Assembly: GCF_902616385.1 (NCBI RefSeq)
Contig: NZ_CACMSM010000009.1
Location: 1-64,000 of the forward strand
Reading direction: 5' to 3'
DNA: 64,000 bases
From: an uncultured Prochlorococcus sp.
GTDB taxonomy: Bacteria > Cyanobacteriota > Cyanobacteriia > PCC-6307 > Cyanobiaceae
Made by a program: the position numbers and the translations under genes. The stretch's first letter is position 1, and the number at the start of each line of letters is the position of its first letter. Shown piece after piece: positions 1 to 7,493 of the stretch. The notes under the pieces were generated by a model. The model saw nothing but the letters and a program-made list of their open reading frames with translations, did not search any database and was not told where the DNA came from.

Positions 1-2060
1 ATTTCTAAAATATTTTTTTTAATATTATCTATTGAAATATAAATTTTTTGAATATGAGAAGGAGTCCTTATTTTTGATTCTAGGAATGATAATCTCATAG
101 GAAAACTTTCATCTACAAAAATATCTAAAGATAATCTAGATAATTCTGCTAATAAAGTTTCTAGCTTTTTTAAAGATTCAGGATTCAGATTATCAATTTC
201 TTGATCAGTTATATCATGAGCAAAATCATTATTTTTTTTTGCTTTAATCGCAAGATTCAAAACATCAAGATAAGAAGAATTCCAAATATTTTTTTTGCTT
301 TTCATTGCTTTACTTCTTGAAACAAGAATATCTCTCGATCTAGTTAAATTATTATTCTCTTGAACTCTTCTTTTTCGATAGCTCAATATACTTTCAAGTT
401 GTTGTCTAAATGATTCTGCCGGTCTTTTTATAAAGGTATCTATGGAATGCAAATCTAAAAAATAATCTTCCAGTCCAACCTTATTAATCCTTTTTTTTAC
501 AGCATCAATAGCTGCTCTTTTTTCTGCGACGAACAGAACACTTTTACCTTGTGCTATCAAGCTAGAAATTAAATTTGTAATTGTTTGACTTTTACCTGTC
601 CCTGGGGGTCCTTCAATTACAAGATTTTGTCCTTTTAGAGCAGAATTTATAGCAAATTCTTGGCTTGAGTCTGCATCAAGAACAAGAAATTCATTCGCAG
701 GAGGAATATAATCTGGTTCATTGATATCAACATCCTTAATATCATCTCTAAGCTTTCTCATAGAATTTCTATCTCCAGCTAATGCCGTAATTAATAAATT
801 ATTCATCAAAGCATCGCCAGCAGACAAAATATCTTTAACCATTGGAAATTTTAAATAACGCAAGTTTTTCATTGCATAACCCTCTTCTATTTCGAATTCA
901 AGGTCTTTTGAAATTTCTTCTAGCAAATATCCTCTTACCATTTCTTCTCCTTCAAGCTGAGCCAATTTCAATAAATCATCACTAATTTCTTCACCCATTC
1001 TTCTATTCAAATGAAGTACTAAAGCAGGGTTAACTTCAGGCTCCATATTCTTTATTGAAAAAGTAATATTCTTTATTCTTTTTTCTTTCGGATTATCAAT
1101 AGATAATTTGTAGTAAAGCAAGGGGGAATATGCATTACTAACCATTTCAGATTTCCAGATTGCAAAGCCAGATATAAGACTAAAAACCTCTATTCCATAC
1201 TGCTCATAATTATCAATAGCTTCTTTTACAGAACCTTTAATATTTCCCTCAGCTTCAAGATCCTCTAAATCGGAAACACTTACTGAATCTCCATTTAAAA
1301 GAGATTCAACTATTTCATCAGATGGGATATAGGAAGTAGTTTTTGTTTGTCTAAAACTTATCAAGTCATTTCTTCCAGACAAATCTACTAGTTCGTCTGC
1401 CCAAGATTTTATTTTTTCAAATACATTTTTTTCTTGATCTGTATAGTTTTTAGATAGAGAGTCATCATTATTTTCTTTTTGATCTTCATTTTGCGAAGTA
1501 TTATTTTTTAATTTGTAAACTAAATAGTCTTTAATTGAAGAGAAGCCAGCAGGAATAATAATTTCCCTTGATTTAACTTTAGGTTTATCAAGATCATTCA
1601 CATCATCTTCAATTTCACTATATTCACTTGGCTTAGTTTCTTTAAATTCTTCTGTAGGATTAATTTTTTCATCATTAGTTTTCTCTTTTATTGGTTTAGA
1701 AATATTTTTAAAATCCGAAATCGGTTTATCTTCTCTCTTAGTCCTTAAATTTGATTGAAAAGATGATCTAAATTTCATCTCATCTGCCTTTCTCGATTGA
1801 ATACTATCTGATTCTTCTGATAATTTATCTAATAAACTCTTCTTACTTTTTTCCTCATAAGATAAGGTCTCTAAACATATATTTATTTTTTCTCTTATTA
1901 TTTGAAGTTTTTTAATTGAATTAGCTTTTTTTCTAAAACTAATTTCCTCTTTTAAATAAATAAGCTGTCTTTTATTTTTCTGCCTTATGAGTGATTCACC
2001 AATACTAATTAGTTCACTATTTGAATTTCTAAAATAAGGTCTTATTTTATTCTCATCCAT
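1..2060 (-). CDS. Large DUF4011-type superfamily 1 helicase, N-terminal part (3' end beyond window)
   Basis: An open frame runs leftward from an ATG at 2060 to the window edge without a stop, giving at least 686 codons. The first ~210 residues are charged and low in complexity. At about residue 245 there is a motif reading W-A-D-E-L-V-D-L-S-G-R-N, typical of the DUF4011 domain that precedes AAA/SF1 helicase cores. A Walker A motif (GPPGTGKSQT) lies near residue 483, followed by motif-Ia-like LFVAEKRAAIDAV. Related proteins are very large ATPases, often with a C-terminal nuclease, and some sit in defence islands; this is family knowledge, and the nuclease part is not visible here. The role is unknown; I infer DNA or RNA translocation. 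Confidence 0.8.
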   Translation of the reverse strand, partial: MDENKIRPYFRNSNSELISIGESLIRQKNKRQLIYLKEEISFRKKANSIKKLQIIREKINICLETLSYEEKSKKSLLDKLSEESDSIQSRKADEMKFRSSFQSNLRTKREDKPISDFKNISKPIKEKTNDEKINPTEEFKETKPSEYSEIEDDVNDLDKPKVKSREIIIPAGFSSIKDYLVYKLKNNTSQNEDQKENNDDSLSKNYTDQEKNVFEKIKSWADELVDLSGRNDLISFRQTKTTSYIPSDEIVESLLNGDSVSVSDLEDLEAEGNIKGSVKEAIDNYEQYGIEVFSLISGFAIWKSEMVSNAYSPLLYYKLSIDNPKEKRIKNITFSIKNMEPEVNPALVLHLNRRMGEEISDDLLKLAQLEGEEMVRGYLLEEISKDLEFEIEEGYAMKNLRYLKFPMVKDILSAGDALMNNLLITALAGDRNSMRKLRDDIKDVDINEPDYIPPANEFLVLDADSSQEFAINSALKGQNLVIEGPPGTGKSQTITNLISSLIAQGKSVLFVAEKRAAIDAVKKRINKVGLEDYFLDLHSIDTFIKRPAESFRQQLESILSYRKRRVQENNNLTRSRDILVSRSKAMKSKKNIWNSSYLDVLNLAIKAKKNNDFAHDITDQEIDNLNPESLKKLETLLAELSRLSLDIFVDESFPMRLSFLESKIRTPSHIQKIYISIDNIKKNILE

Positions 2061-2203
2061 TTATAGAAAACAAATTTTTTTGTTTTATTATTATTGAATC
2101 TACAATATTTATCAACTTCAGAGTACGAATTGTCAAAAACTTTTAAAGGATAAAGTATTAGTCAAAACATTCTAATACTCAACCTTTAGGGACCTAAATA
2201 CAG

Positions 2204-2238
2204 TACGTGCATTATGTGTTTACACACATACCCACGTA
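2204..2238. other. Stem-loop 1 (bipartite hairpin)
   Basis: Outer stem TACGTG (2204-2209) pairs with CACGTA (2233-2238). Inner stem TATGTGT (2213-2219) pairs with ACACATA (2224-2230) across the loop TTAC, and a 3x2 internal loop separates the stems. There is no T-tract, so it does not look like an intrinsic terminator. It resembles the second stem-loop 80 bases downstream in architecture and in its CAGTAC and ACACACAT words. Confidence 0.55.
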
Positions 2239-2283
2239 TCAAATAAAAGTAGTTTAGTTGTTGTTGAGAGTGTTTTATTTCAG

Positions 2284-2319
2284 TACTTACAATGATGATG
2301 TACACACATCCAGTAAGTA
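2284..2319. other. Stem-loop 2 (same design as stem-loop 1)
   Basis: Outer stem TACTTAC (2284-2290) pairs with GTAAGTA (2313-2319). Inner stem GATGT (2297-2301) pairs with ACATC (2306-2310) across ACAC. The stems differ in sequence from stem-loop 1 while pairing is kept, which is suggestive of selection on structure. No terminator T-run follows. Confidence 0.55.
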
Positions 2320-2460
2320 GTCCCCACTCAATTTCTTGTCTTTTCCGCCTTCTTCCTGTGTATTATGGAGGGGTTTCGTAATCGATTGCAATAACTGGGA
2401 TCTCAGAGATCAGCATTTTGTCTTAAATTCATATATATTTAACAAAGATTGTCTTCAGTA

Positions 2461-2652
2461 ATGCCACTATCGTCATACAGGATGCATAGGATTTATCTAG
2501 CAGCGACCATGAATTATGGTCTGGGTTCTGATGATCCAGAGGAGTTAGCCTACTACAACAAAATCAGAAAAGAGATGGATGATATGAAAAAAGAACCAGT
2601 TAAAAAAGGGATACCCCTTAATTGGGATACCCACAAAGGAATGGATAAATGA
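2461..2652 (+). CDS. Microprotein A1 (63 aa, duplicated family)
   Basis: Unrecognised protein. I chose the ATG at 2461 over an upstream TTG at 2449 because the second copy (5312) keeps this ATG and the sequence from here on. The protein is polar with a YRMHRIYLAATMNYGLG segment near the N-terminus, then an acidic/lysine-rich stretch (DDPEELAYYNKIRKEMDD), with no signal peptide or membrane segment. Its stop overlaps the start of B1 by four bases (ATGA), so translational coupling is likely. Conservation of frame between the two copies supports coding. Confidence 0.65.
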   Translation: MPLSSYRMHRIYLAATMNYGLGSDDPEELAYYNKIRKEMDDMKKEPVKKGIPLNWDTHKGMDK

Positions 2653-2744
2653 ATCTGAATACTTTTTTATTAATTGATGGGAGTCTGATGCTTATTGGTC
2701 TGCCTTTGCTGATGATTCTGAAAGGCAAAAAACAGACTCCCTGA
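2649..2744 (+). CDS. Single-pass membrane microprotein B1 (31 aa)
   Basis: A 31-residue frame overlapping A1 by ATGA. Residues 5-24 form one hydrophobic helix (FLLIDGSLMLIGLPLLMILK) followed by a basic tail (KGKKQTP), as in a small inner-membrane or thylakoid peptide. The second copy at 5500 has nearly the same sequence with mostly silent or conservative changes, which supports that it is translated. Function unknown. Confidence 0.6.
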   Translation: MNLNTFLLIDGSLMLIGLPLLMILKGKKQTP

Positions 2745-2748
2745 GTAT

Positions 2749-3531
2749 CTACTTAACTGCGAAAGTCACTCCCATAACCGCAGTGATGTCTTTCTTGATA
2801 GTTGAAGTGTCATAAGAACCCCAACTACTTACCTTCGTGGAATTCGGTACTGTTATCTGAAAAACACCGGTATTCACTCTCTTTAAACCACCAACTTCAG
2901 ATCCTGCCTCAAGAGCGATAGCTTCAGCCCTAACTCTTGCATCCTTTGCTGCCTTAGCAAGCATATCAACTCGTTTATCAGCCAGCTTTGAATAGGTGAA
3001 TTCAGGACGGCTTGGTTTCACCCTTACCCCTTTCCCAAGCAATTCTGTTATCTGACTATGAGTCTTCTGGATGTTATAAACATCCCTACTTTCAATCTCA
3101 ATATTTTGATAAGTAATCCATTCAGTTCTAATGATTTCATTGGTCTTTGGATGCTTGGTTTTATATTCACTGATACTCGCAGGTCCAAGATAAACATCCT
3201 GCTTTACACTGTCCTCAATTCCATTGGCTTTAAGGAAATTCATTGTCTTTTCCATTGACTCTTTATGCTTGGTAAATGAGTCAATCTGGGTTTGACCTGA
3301 GGTCTTTACCTGGACTGACCATTTTGCAATATCACTCTCGAAACTTTCAGTACTTGCACCTGTAACAGTGATAGTATTCTCAACGGTTCTGAACCCTCTT
3401 ACAAGGACCGTAGAGGCACCTATAAATCCTCCGAGAGATAAGACAGCCATTGCGAAAACAAGTGGCGGAGTGCGGCGTATAACGCCCAGAGAATCGCCCG
3501 GCAGCGACCTTAGTCTCTTAATAATTTTCAT
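2749..3531 (-). CDS. SIMPL (DUF541) domain protein, membrane-anchored
   Basis: 260 residues. An N-terminal hydrophobic segment (about residues 25-47) after a basic head suggests a signal anchor. The remainder matches the SIMPL/DUF541 pattern: ITVTGASTESFESDIAKWSVQV near the start of the domain, and a C-terminal region with DARVRAEAIALEAG. Family members are periplasmic or outer-membrane proteins of poorly defined role. Its stop lies 4 bases from the end of B1 on the opposite strand, so the two transcripts converge with no spacer. Confidence 0.85.
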   Translation of the reverse strand: MKIIKRLRSLPGDSLGVIRRTPPLVFAMAVLSLGGFIGASTVLVRGFRTVENTITVTGASTESFESDIAKWSVQVKTSGQTQIDSFTKHKESMEKTMNFLKANGIEDSVKQDVYLGPASISEYKTKHPKTNEIIRTEWITYQNIEIESRDVYNIQKTHSQITELLGKGVRVKPSRPEFTYSKLADKRVDMLAKAAKDARVRAEAIALEAGSEVGGLKRVNTGVFQITVPNSTKVSSWGSYDTSTIKKDITAVMGVTFAVK

Positions 3532-3774
3532 TGTCTATCAGTATGTGTGTAGGAGCTTTTTAACAGCTGAACCGAAAGAAAATATTAGAAAATCCCCTGA
3601 CTTTTATCCCTTCAGTTCTATCTGGCCATTAATGGAAACATCCAACTCGGATGTGCCAATTTTGGAGTCGGTTACTAATATTGCCAAATGAAATAACGCT
3701 TCGCAAGAAGTATATTTGTATTACGAAAATGACTATAAAGAACTAGACAAAATATTTAAATAAAATTCCCTTAT

Positions 3775-4326
3775 CTAATCCCAGCCATAAGGAAAAAACT
3801 TTCTGCATCCACCTGAATCAACAAAGAACCCTTCTGATGCATCAATAATAGTTTTCATTTCTTTTGATAATTTCTGTCTTCCATATTGTCCCTTCTCTGT
3901 AAAAGGAATTGAGTAGTAATAATTTTGAGAAAGTTGCGGCATCAATGCCCTAAATTTTCCAGATTTTCTATCTTCTTTTGAAGTCGCTCTTGCTAGTTGA
4001 TTGCCAACAAAATTCATAAAATGTCCTGTACCTATTTCTTTTGTATTTTTTGTTCTTTCCTGATAGGTTTTTTCTTCGTTTAACAATTCAGGTGAATATG
4101 ATCTTGCATTGTAATACTGACCTCCATATCCATTCCAGATACCCACATAGAAACCTAATGATGGTTTATTTTTATAATTTAGAGTTCCTATTCCACCAGC
4201 GGAACCAGTATATTTCAAAGTTATAGTTACATCTGGTTCAACTTCACTTGTAAGAGTACAAATTTCTTTAGCTATTACTGGAGAAGTAAAACCTAACAAA
4301 AGTGGTATTAATAATAGGCGTTTCAT
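3775..4326 (-). CDS. Secreted hypothetical protein (183 aa)
   Basis: It begins with MKRLLLIPLLLGFTSPVIA-K, a clear signal peptide with an Ala-x-Ala-like cleavage site near residue 19. The mature part is rich in Tyr, Gly and Lys and has two cysteines that could pair (one near the mature N-terminus, CTLT, and one near the C-terminus, GGCRKF). I do not recognise the family. Its start overlaps the stop of the upstream secreted gene by ATGA, so the two form an operon. Confidence 0.7.
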   Translation of the reverse strand: MKRLLLIPLLLGFTSPVIAKEICTLTSEVEPDVTITLKYTGSAGGIGTLNYKNKPSLGFYVGIWNGYGGQYYNARSYSPELLNEEKTYQERTKNTKEIGTGHFMNFVGNQLARATSKEDRKSGKFRALMPQLSQNYYYSIPFTEKGQYGRQKLSKEMKTIIDASEGFFVDSGGCRKFFPYGWD

Positions 4327-4640
4327 TTATCCTTTTTTACTTCAGGGAAACAATCTGGAAAGATATCCAGGACTTTCCCAATAGCATTCATTTGATCTTC
4401 TTGTATGTTTTTTTTATTTCCATGAGCACGTTCATGGAGGTTTAGAGCAAATCCCAACATATCTATTTTCTGTTTCATAGTTATGTGATTTCGATCTACT
4501 GCATAGCAGACAGAAAGAACTTGACCAAGCAATATTTTATTAGCTTCAATATCACTCATTTCAGATGAAACTTTTTCATTGGCATTAAGAGCATTAGGTA
4601 ATGCCAAGGAAACCAGCAGTGGTAGCAGTAGGCGTTTCAA
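4323..4640 (-). CDS. Secreted small hypothetical protein (105 aa)
   Basis: Starts at a TTG placed 2 bases after the DUF3764 stop codon. The TTG is preferred because it restores the signal peptide MKRLLLPLLVSLALPNALNA, cleaved around residue 20. The mature part is helical and charged with two cysteines (VCYAV, DCFPE). The leader is almost the same as that of the next gene (MKRLLL). It forms a leftward three-gene operon with DUF3764 and the following secreted gene. Confidence 0.7.
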   Translation of the reverse strand: MKRLLLPLLVSLALPNALNANEKVSSEMSDIEANKILLGQVLSVCYAVDRNHITMKQKIDMLGFALNLHERAHGNKKNIQEDQMNAIGKVLDIFPDCFPEVKKDK

Positions 4641-4642
4641 AA

Positions 4643-4927
4643 TTAATCAGAAATCCAGCGGTTTATTATTGTCCCTTCATAAATATGACCCGATGCTTCG
4701 ACTATTGGTTTGGTTTCTGGATTAACAAAGATGTCATAACAAGTATTTACTGGTCCTTGAAACATAACGGTTGCTCTTTTGGGGTCTTCCAATGATTTGC
4801 CAATGTAAAAAGTTTTTACCCCCATCTCTTTAAACATGGCCTGTTGTTCAGGAGCATTCATATGAGCCTCATATTCCTCAAAAGTATTGCTTAATTTGAA
4901 ATCTAAAACAGTTGTTTCAATTGACAT
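4643..4927 (-). CDS. DUF3764 family protein, paralogue 1
   Basis: 94 residues, full length and soluble. It aligns along its whole length with the protein at 6850-7134: both open with MS-ETTV, share KLSNTFEE, GKSL-DPK, a PET segment, GHIY and a final W-S-acidic end. This fits DUF3764, a small picocyanobacterial family with an apparent ferredoxin-like or stress-dimer fold (family knowledge, uncertain). It heads an operon with two secreted proteins. The terminator-like hairpin directly before its ATG suggests control by attenuation. Confidence 0.8.
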   Translation of the reverse strand: MSIETTVLDFKLSNTFEEYEAHMNAPEQQAMFKEMGVKTFYIGKSLEDPKRATVMFQGPVNTCYDIFVNPETKPIVEASGHIYEGTIINRWISD

Positions 4928-4951
4928 AAAAAAAGGAGCTAATTGCTCCTT
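4928..4951 (-). terminator. Terminator-like hairpin abutting the DUF3764 start codon
   Basis: Stem AAGGAGC/GCTCCTT with a 5-base loop, followed on the minus strand by seven T residues that run directly into the ATG at 4927. The left arm on the minus strand contains an AAGGAG Shine-Dalgarno-like word. It may be the end of an upstream leftward transcript, or a leader attenuator for the DUF3764 operon. Confidence 0.6.
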
Positions 4952-5029
4952 ATTGTAGATCGACTGTCAATCAATATAATTATCCCACAGCAGTAATATC
5001 ATCTACCAAAAAGTGGACTCAAGATAAGT

Positions 5030-5112
5030 TGCAGCACTCCCTAGAAATAATTTGACAGCCACAGAAAGGCCGTCTAAATTTATTTTGCACACTTCAGAAT
5101 CATTGTGCTGCA
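5030..5112. ncRNA. Candidate structured RNA upstream of tRNA-Thr
   Basis: A perfect 8-base inverted repeat (TGCAGCAC 5030-5037, GTGCTGCA 5105-5112) encloses a hairpin GACAGCC/GGCCGTC (5054-5074, one mismatch). The right arm can alternatively form a local hairpin GCACA/TGTGC (5087-5108). No coding frame is present. Strand and transcription are unknown, and chance is not excluded. Confidence 0.3.
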
Positions 5113-5151
5113 GGTAGTCTTGATTGGTCCAACCCGGCCCACTTTAAAATT

Positions 5152-5223
<72 letters not shown>

Positions 5224-5311
5224 CTTGAGCATTTGATTAATATAACTGAGATCTCATAGATCAGCATTTTAAATAGAATTCGACTATATTAAATATAGTT
5301 TGCCTTTTGTA

Positions 5312-5476
5312 ATGGCACTATCGTCATACCGGATGCACAAAATATATATTGCAGCAACCATGAATTATGGTCTTGGTTCTGATGATCCAGAGGAATTGGC
5401 CTACTACAACAAAATCAGAAAAGAGATGGATGATATGAAAAAACAACCAATTAAAAAAGGGATTTCCCTTAATTGA
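5312..5476 (+). CDS. Microprotein A2 (54 aa, duplicate of A1)
   Basis: Near-identical to A1 from its first residue (MALSSYRMHKIYIAATMNYG) through KKGISLN. It ends nine residues earlier because the A1 tryptophan codon TGG is TGA here. As a result it no longer overlaps B2, and about 23 bases separate the two. It is probably still functional, since most of the protein is intact. Function unknown. Confidence 0.6.
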   Translation: MALSSYRMHKIYIAATMNYGLGSDDPEELAYYNKIRKEMDDMKKQPIKKGISLN

Positions 5477-5499
5477 GATACACCCTAAGGAATGGATAA

Positions 5500-5586
5500 A
5501 TGAACCTAAATACTTTTTTATTAATTGATGGGAGTTTGATGCTTATTGGTCTACCTTTTTTGATGATTCTTAAAGGCAAAAATTGA
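5500..5586 (+). CDS. Single-pass membrane microprotein B2 (28 aa)
   Basis: Duplicate of B1: the same hydrophobic helix (residues 5-24, with one Leu-to-Phe change) and a shortened basic tail (KGKN). Conservation at the protein level between copies is the main support for coding. Function unknown. Confidence 0.6.
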   Translation: MNLNTFLLIDGSLMLIGLPFLMILKGKN

Positions 5587-5724
5587 TCAAGAGTTTACTT
5601 TACCCATATTTAAATTCAATTGTTGATCCTTTATCCGTATATTGGAGTACCTCAAACCGTACATATTTATTACTCGAATGGCCTCTCTAACTAGTTAGAA
5701 CATAGATGTAGTAGTCATGAGCAA

Positions 5725-5862
5725 ATGTCTACCAAATCCACATTAAAAGAAGATTATAAATCTGATATTGAAGAAAGATCAGATGAAGAACTTCTTGAGG
5801 AAGAAATCAGGAATCAGCAAACATTGGATAGCTTTGTTGAATCTGATAAAAACTGGAGCTGA
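5725..5862 (+). CDS. Small acidic hypothetical protein (45 aa)
   Basis: Begins MSTKSTLKEDYKSD and is dominated by Asp and Glu (SDEELLEEEIRNQQ), with no membrane segment. I start at the second of two overlapping ATGs, because the first (5717) gives only nine codons. It ends 28 bases before the next gene, so the pair may be co-transcribed. Not recognised. Confidence 0.5.
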   Translation: MSTKSTLKEDYKSDIEERSDEELLEEEIRNQQTLDSFVESDKNWS

Positions 5863-5890
5863 TTAAATTTTATTTATTTTGGAGAAAGTT

Positions 5891-6076
5891 ATGAACTTAA
5901 AAAGATCACCATTCTCAATTCTGGACAAAGAAAAAAGAGAAATGGACTATATCAAAGGAGTTTACAAGAGAAAAATTCAAGCTGAAATTGAATCTTATAA
6001 AGATCCAGAAGACGAAGATAAGAGAGATACAATCCAAGCTCAAGATGTATTAATGCTTGATAGGATCTCAATTTAG
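5891..6076 (+). CDS. Small charged hypothetical protein (61 aa)
   Basis: A GGAG Shine-Dalgarno word at 5881-5884 stands six bases before the ATG at 5891, which decides the start over an in-frame TTG at 5879. The protein is lysine/glutamate rich and probably helical (KEKREMDYIKGVYKRKIQAE), with no membrane segment. It converges with the gene at 6077. Function unknown. Confidence 0.6.
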   Translation: MNLKRSPFSILDKEKREMDYIKGVYKRKIQAEIESYKDPEDEDKRDTIQAQDVLMLDRISI

Positions 6077-6373
6077 TTATTTTTTTTTCTTCCTCTTACC
6101 TTTCTTTTTCTTCTTTACCTTTTCATAAACCTCATCAGCCTTCTGTTCAATACTGTCCAGCTTTTTTGAGATTTCTTTTATAGCTTCTGCTTTTTCTTTT
6201 TTAACTAAAGTATCTTTTACCTCAATAATTTTAACTGGCTCTGCTTTAATTACAGTATCTTTTGTCTCTTCAGTTTTAATTCCAAACTTACCATTAATAT
6301 AATTTGCTATAAAAATAAGAACAGGTACATGAGCTAAACCGCCTATTACTATTCTTGTTTCTGAATAAGCCAT
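6077..6373 (-). CDS. Membrane-anchored lysine-rich hypothetical protein (98 aa)
   Basis: One N-terminal hydrophobic segment (about residues 8-26, IVIGGLAHVPVLIFIANYI) is followed by a long Lys/Glu/Val region likely to form a coiled coil. It ends in an almost pure lysine tail (KKKKKGKRKKKK). Such a tail could bind acidic lipid, RNA or DNA; this is inference. The stop is directly adjacent to that of the convergent gene at 5891-6076. Confidence 0.6.
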   Translation of the reverse strand: MAYSETRIVIGGLAHVPVLIFIANYINGKFGIKTEETKDTVIKAEPVKIIEVKDTLVKKEKAEAIKEISKKLDSIEQKADEVYEKVKKKKKGKRKKKK

Positions 6374-6514
6374 TTAATAGTTAAAAGTTCTGAGATATTT
6401 AAGCATAAATTTAATTTTTAAATTCATTTTATTAAGCCAATAAATATTAGTAATCATTTCTTGATTCGTAGATCAAAAATCTTGCTATTAATTAATTAGA
6501 GACTTTTTTATTAA

Positions 6515-6604
6515 ATGCCATTAGACGTATTTCTAATGAACATGTGTGTTGTAGTTATAGCATTGCTTATCAGAAGAGAAATCAAACTTAAGAAGGCGAG
6601 ATAA
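6515..6604 (+). CDS. Membrane microprotein (29 aa)
   Basis: An ATG frame coding for one hydrophobic helix (VFLMNMCVVVIALLI) and a strongly basic C-terminus (RREIKLKKAR), as expected for an N-out/C-in single-pass peptide. It lies 3 bases before another single-pass microprotein, suggesting a two-gene unit. Unrecognised; coding status rests on composition only. Confidence 0.4.
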   Translation: MPLDVFLMNMCVVVIALLIRREIKLKKAR

Positions 6605-6607
6605 ATT

Positions 6608-6727
6608 ATGAAAACACAAATTTTAAAAGAGCATTACATTCCAAATATCCATGCTATTACTATTTTACTAATACTTCTTCTATGTCTATGGTTACCTCTA
6701 GCACTTAGATTCTTATTAATAATTTAG
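6608..6727 (+). CDS. Membrane microprotein (39 aa)
   Basis: Begins MKTQILKEHYIPNIHA, then one long hydrophobic helix (ITILLILLLCLWLPLALRFLLII) reaching the C-terminus. It starts 3 bases after the previous microgene. Not recognised. Confidence 0.45.
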   Translation: MKTQILKEHYIPNIHAITILLILLLCLWLPLALRFLLII

Positions 6728-6849
6728 TCAAACTAATTAGTTTATACTCTTATCTTTAAACTCTGGTATAACCTAATTTTGTTTTAAAAATCTTATGCGG
6801 AAATCGTGTTTCGCATTATTTGCATAGGTTTAAATAGTTAGTGTTTCGA

Positions 6850-7134
6850 CTACTCAGAAACCCAACTTGTAATTTTCGTTGTGCTATAAATATGCCCTCC
6901 AGATTCTATACTCTTGATAGTTTCTGGATCTGAAAAAACATGCTTAGCCACACCTTCTTCAGCTTGATGAATAACAATCACTTCTTTTGGATCAATTAAA
7001 CTTTTGCCACGATATAAAGGAGTAAGGCCTACCGTTTTATGAAATGCATCTATCTCTGGACTATCAAACATTTTTACCCACTCCTCAAATGTATTTGAAA
7101 GTTTAAATGTGAAAACAGTAGTTTCAAGAGACAT
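6850..7134 (-). CDS. DUF3764 family protein, paralogue 2
   Basis: 94 residues, collinear with the paralogue at 4643-4927 (shared MS-ETTV, KLSNTFEE, GKSL-DPK, PET, GHIY, W-S-E/D end). The minus-strand leader contains AGGAGA within a short inverted repeat (AGATA/TATCT), about 13 bases from the ATG. Unlike paralogue 1 it is not followed by secreted genes. Function unknown; possibly a stress-responsive dimer, by family analogy. Confidence 0.8.
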   Translation of the reverse strand: MSLETTVFTFKLSNTFEEWVKMFDSPEIDAFHKTVGLTPLYRGKSLIDPKEVIVIHQAEEGVAKHVFSDPETIKSIESGGHIYSTTKITSWVSE

Positions 7135-7274
7135 TAATTTATAGATAATTCTCCTATCTTTTTAGCAACTAATCTTGATAAACAAGTTAAAAATATGGAT
7201 TATCTAAAAATTAAGAAAGTTAATTTGGTATCGCATGTACCGTTTATATGTTTTCTGAAAGCTATTAATTGGAT

Positions 7275-7457
7275 ATGAGTTATTTTGCTGAACCAAACCA
7301 TATTGAATATGATGCATGGTTCGATGAAAACATCGACCCAGTGGATCTTGTGAATTACTCAGATGAAAAAGAGTTCAGTGATTCGGTACACTTTAAGTTC
7401 CATAAGATGTCCACTAAAAATTTAACGATTGGTTCTTCTGATAATTTTCACTGGTAA
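7275..7457 (+). CDS. Small acidic hypothetical protein (60 aa)
   Basis: The ATG at 7275 is preferred over a TTG two codons upstream. The product is soluble and very acidic in its first half (EYDAWFDENIDPVDL), with aromatic residues throughout and an FHW end. No family recognised. Confidence 0.5.
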   Translation: MSYFAEPNHIEYDAWFDENIDPVDLVNYSDEKEFSDSVHFKFHKMSTKNLTIGSSDNFHW

Positions 7458-7493
7458 GTAAAAGATTTTTCATTACATAGATATTTATGAATC

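Larger units (their letters stand above)
2061..2390. other. Intergenic stretch with two similar stem-loops, no gene seen
   Basis: About 330 bases between the helicase start and the first microgene cassette hold no convincing coding frame. The stretch contains two related stem-loops that both begin with CAGTAC, 80 bases apart, listed separately. It presumably also carries the helicase promoter on the minus strand, but no clear -35/-10 pair could be assigned. Confidence 0.5.
2391..2744 (+). repeat. Direct repeat, copy 1 (cassette A1-B1)
   Basis: This segment is closely repeated at 5242-5586. Shared parts are an upstream ATAACTG-GATCTC word, an imperfect palindrome (GATCTCAGAGATC at 2399-2411) and two overlapping small genes. 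The copies flank a block with the SIMPL protein, two secreted proteins, a DUF3764 gene and tRNA-Thr. Confidence 0.85.
5242..5586 (+). repeat. Direct repeat, copy 2 (cassette A2-B2)
   Basis: Second copy of the segment at 2391-2744. The upstream palindrome is kept as GATCTCATAGATC (5250-5262), and both small frames are conserved except that A2 stops early. It follows the tRNA-Thr directly. Confidence 0.85.

Noticed and set aside
3368-3691. 107-codon frame on the plus strand
   Set aside because: Mostly antisense to the SIMPL protein gene, which has clear domain support.
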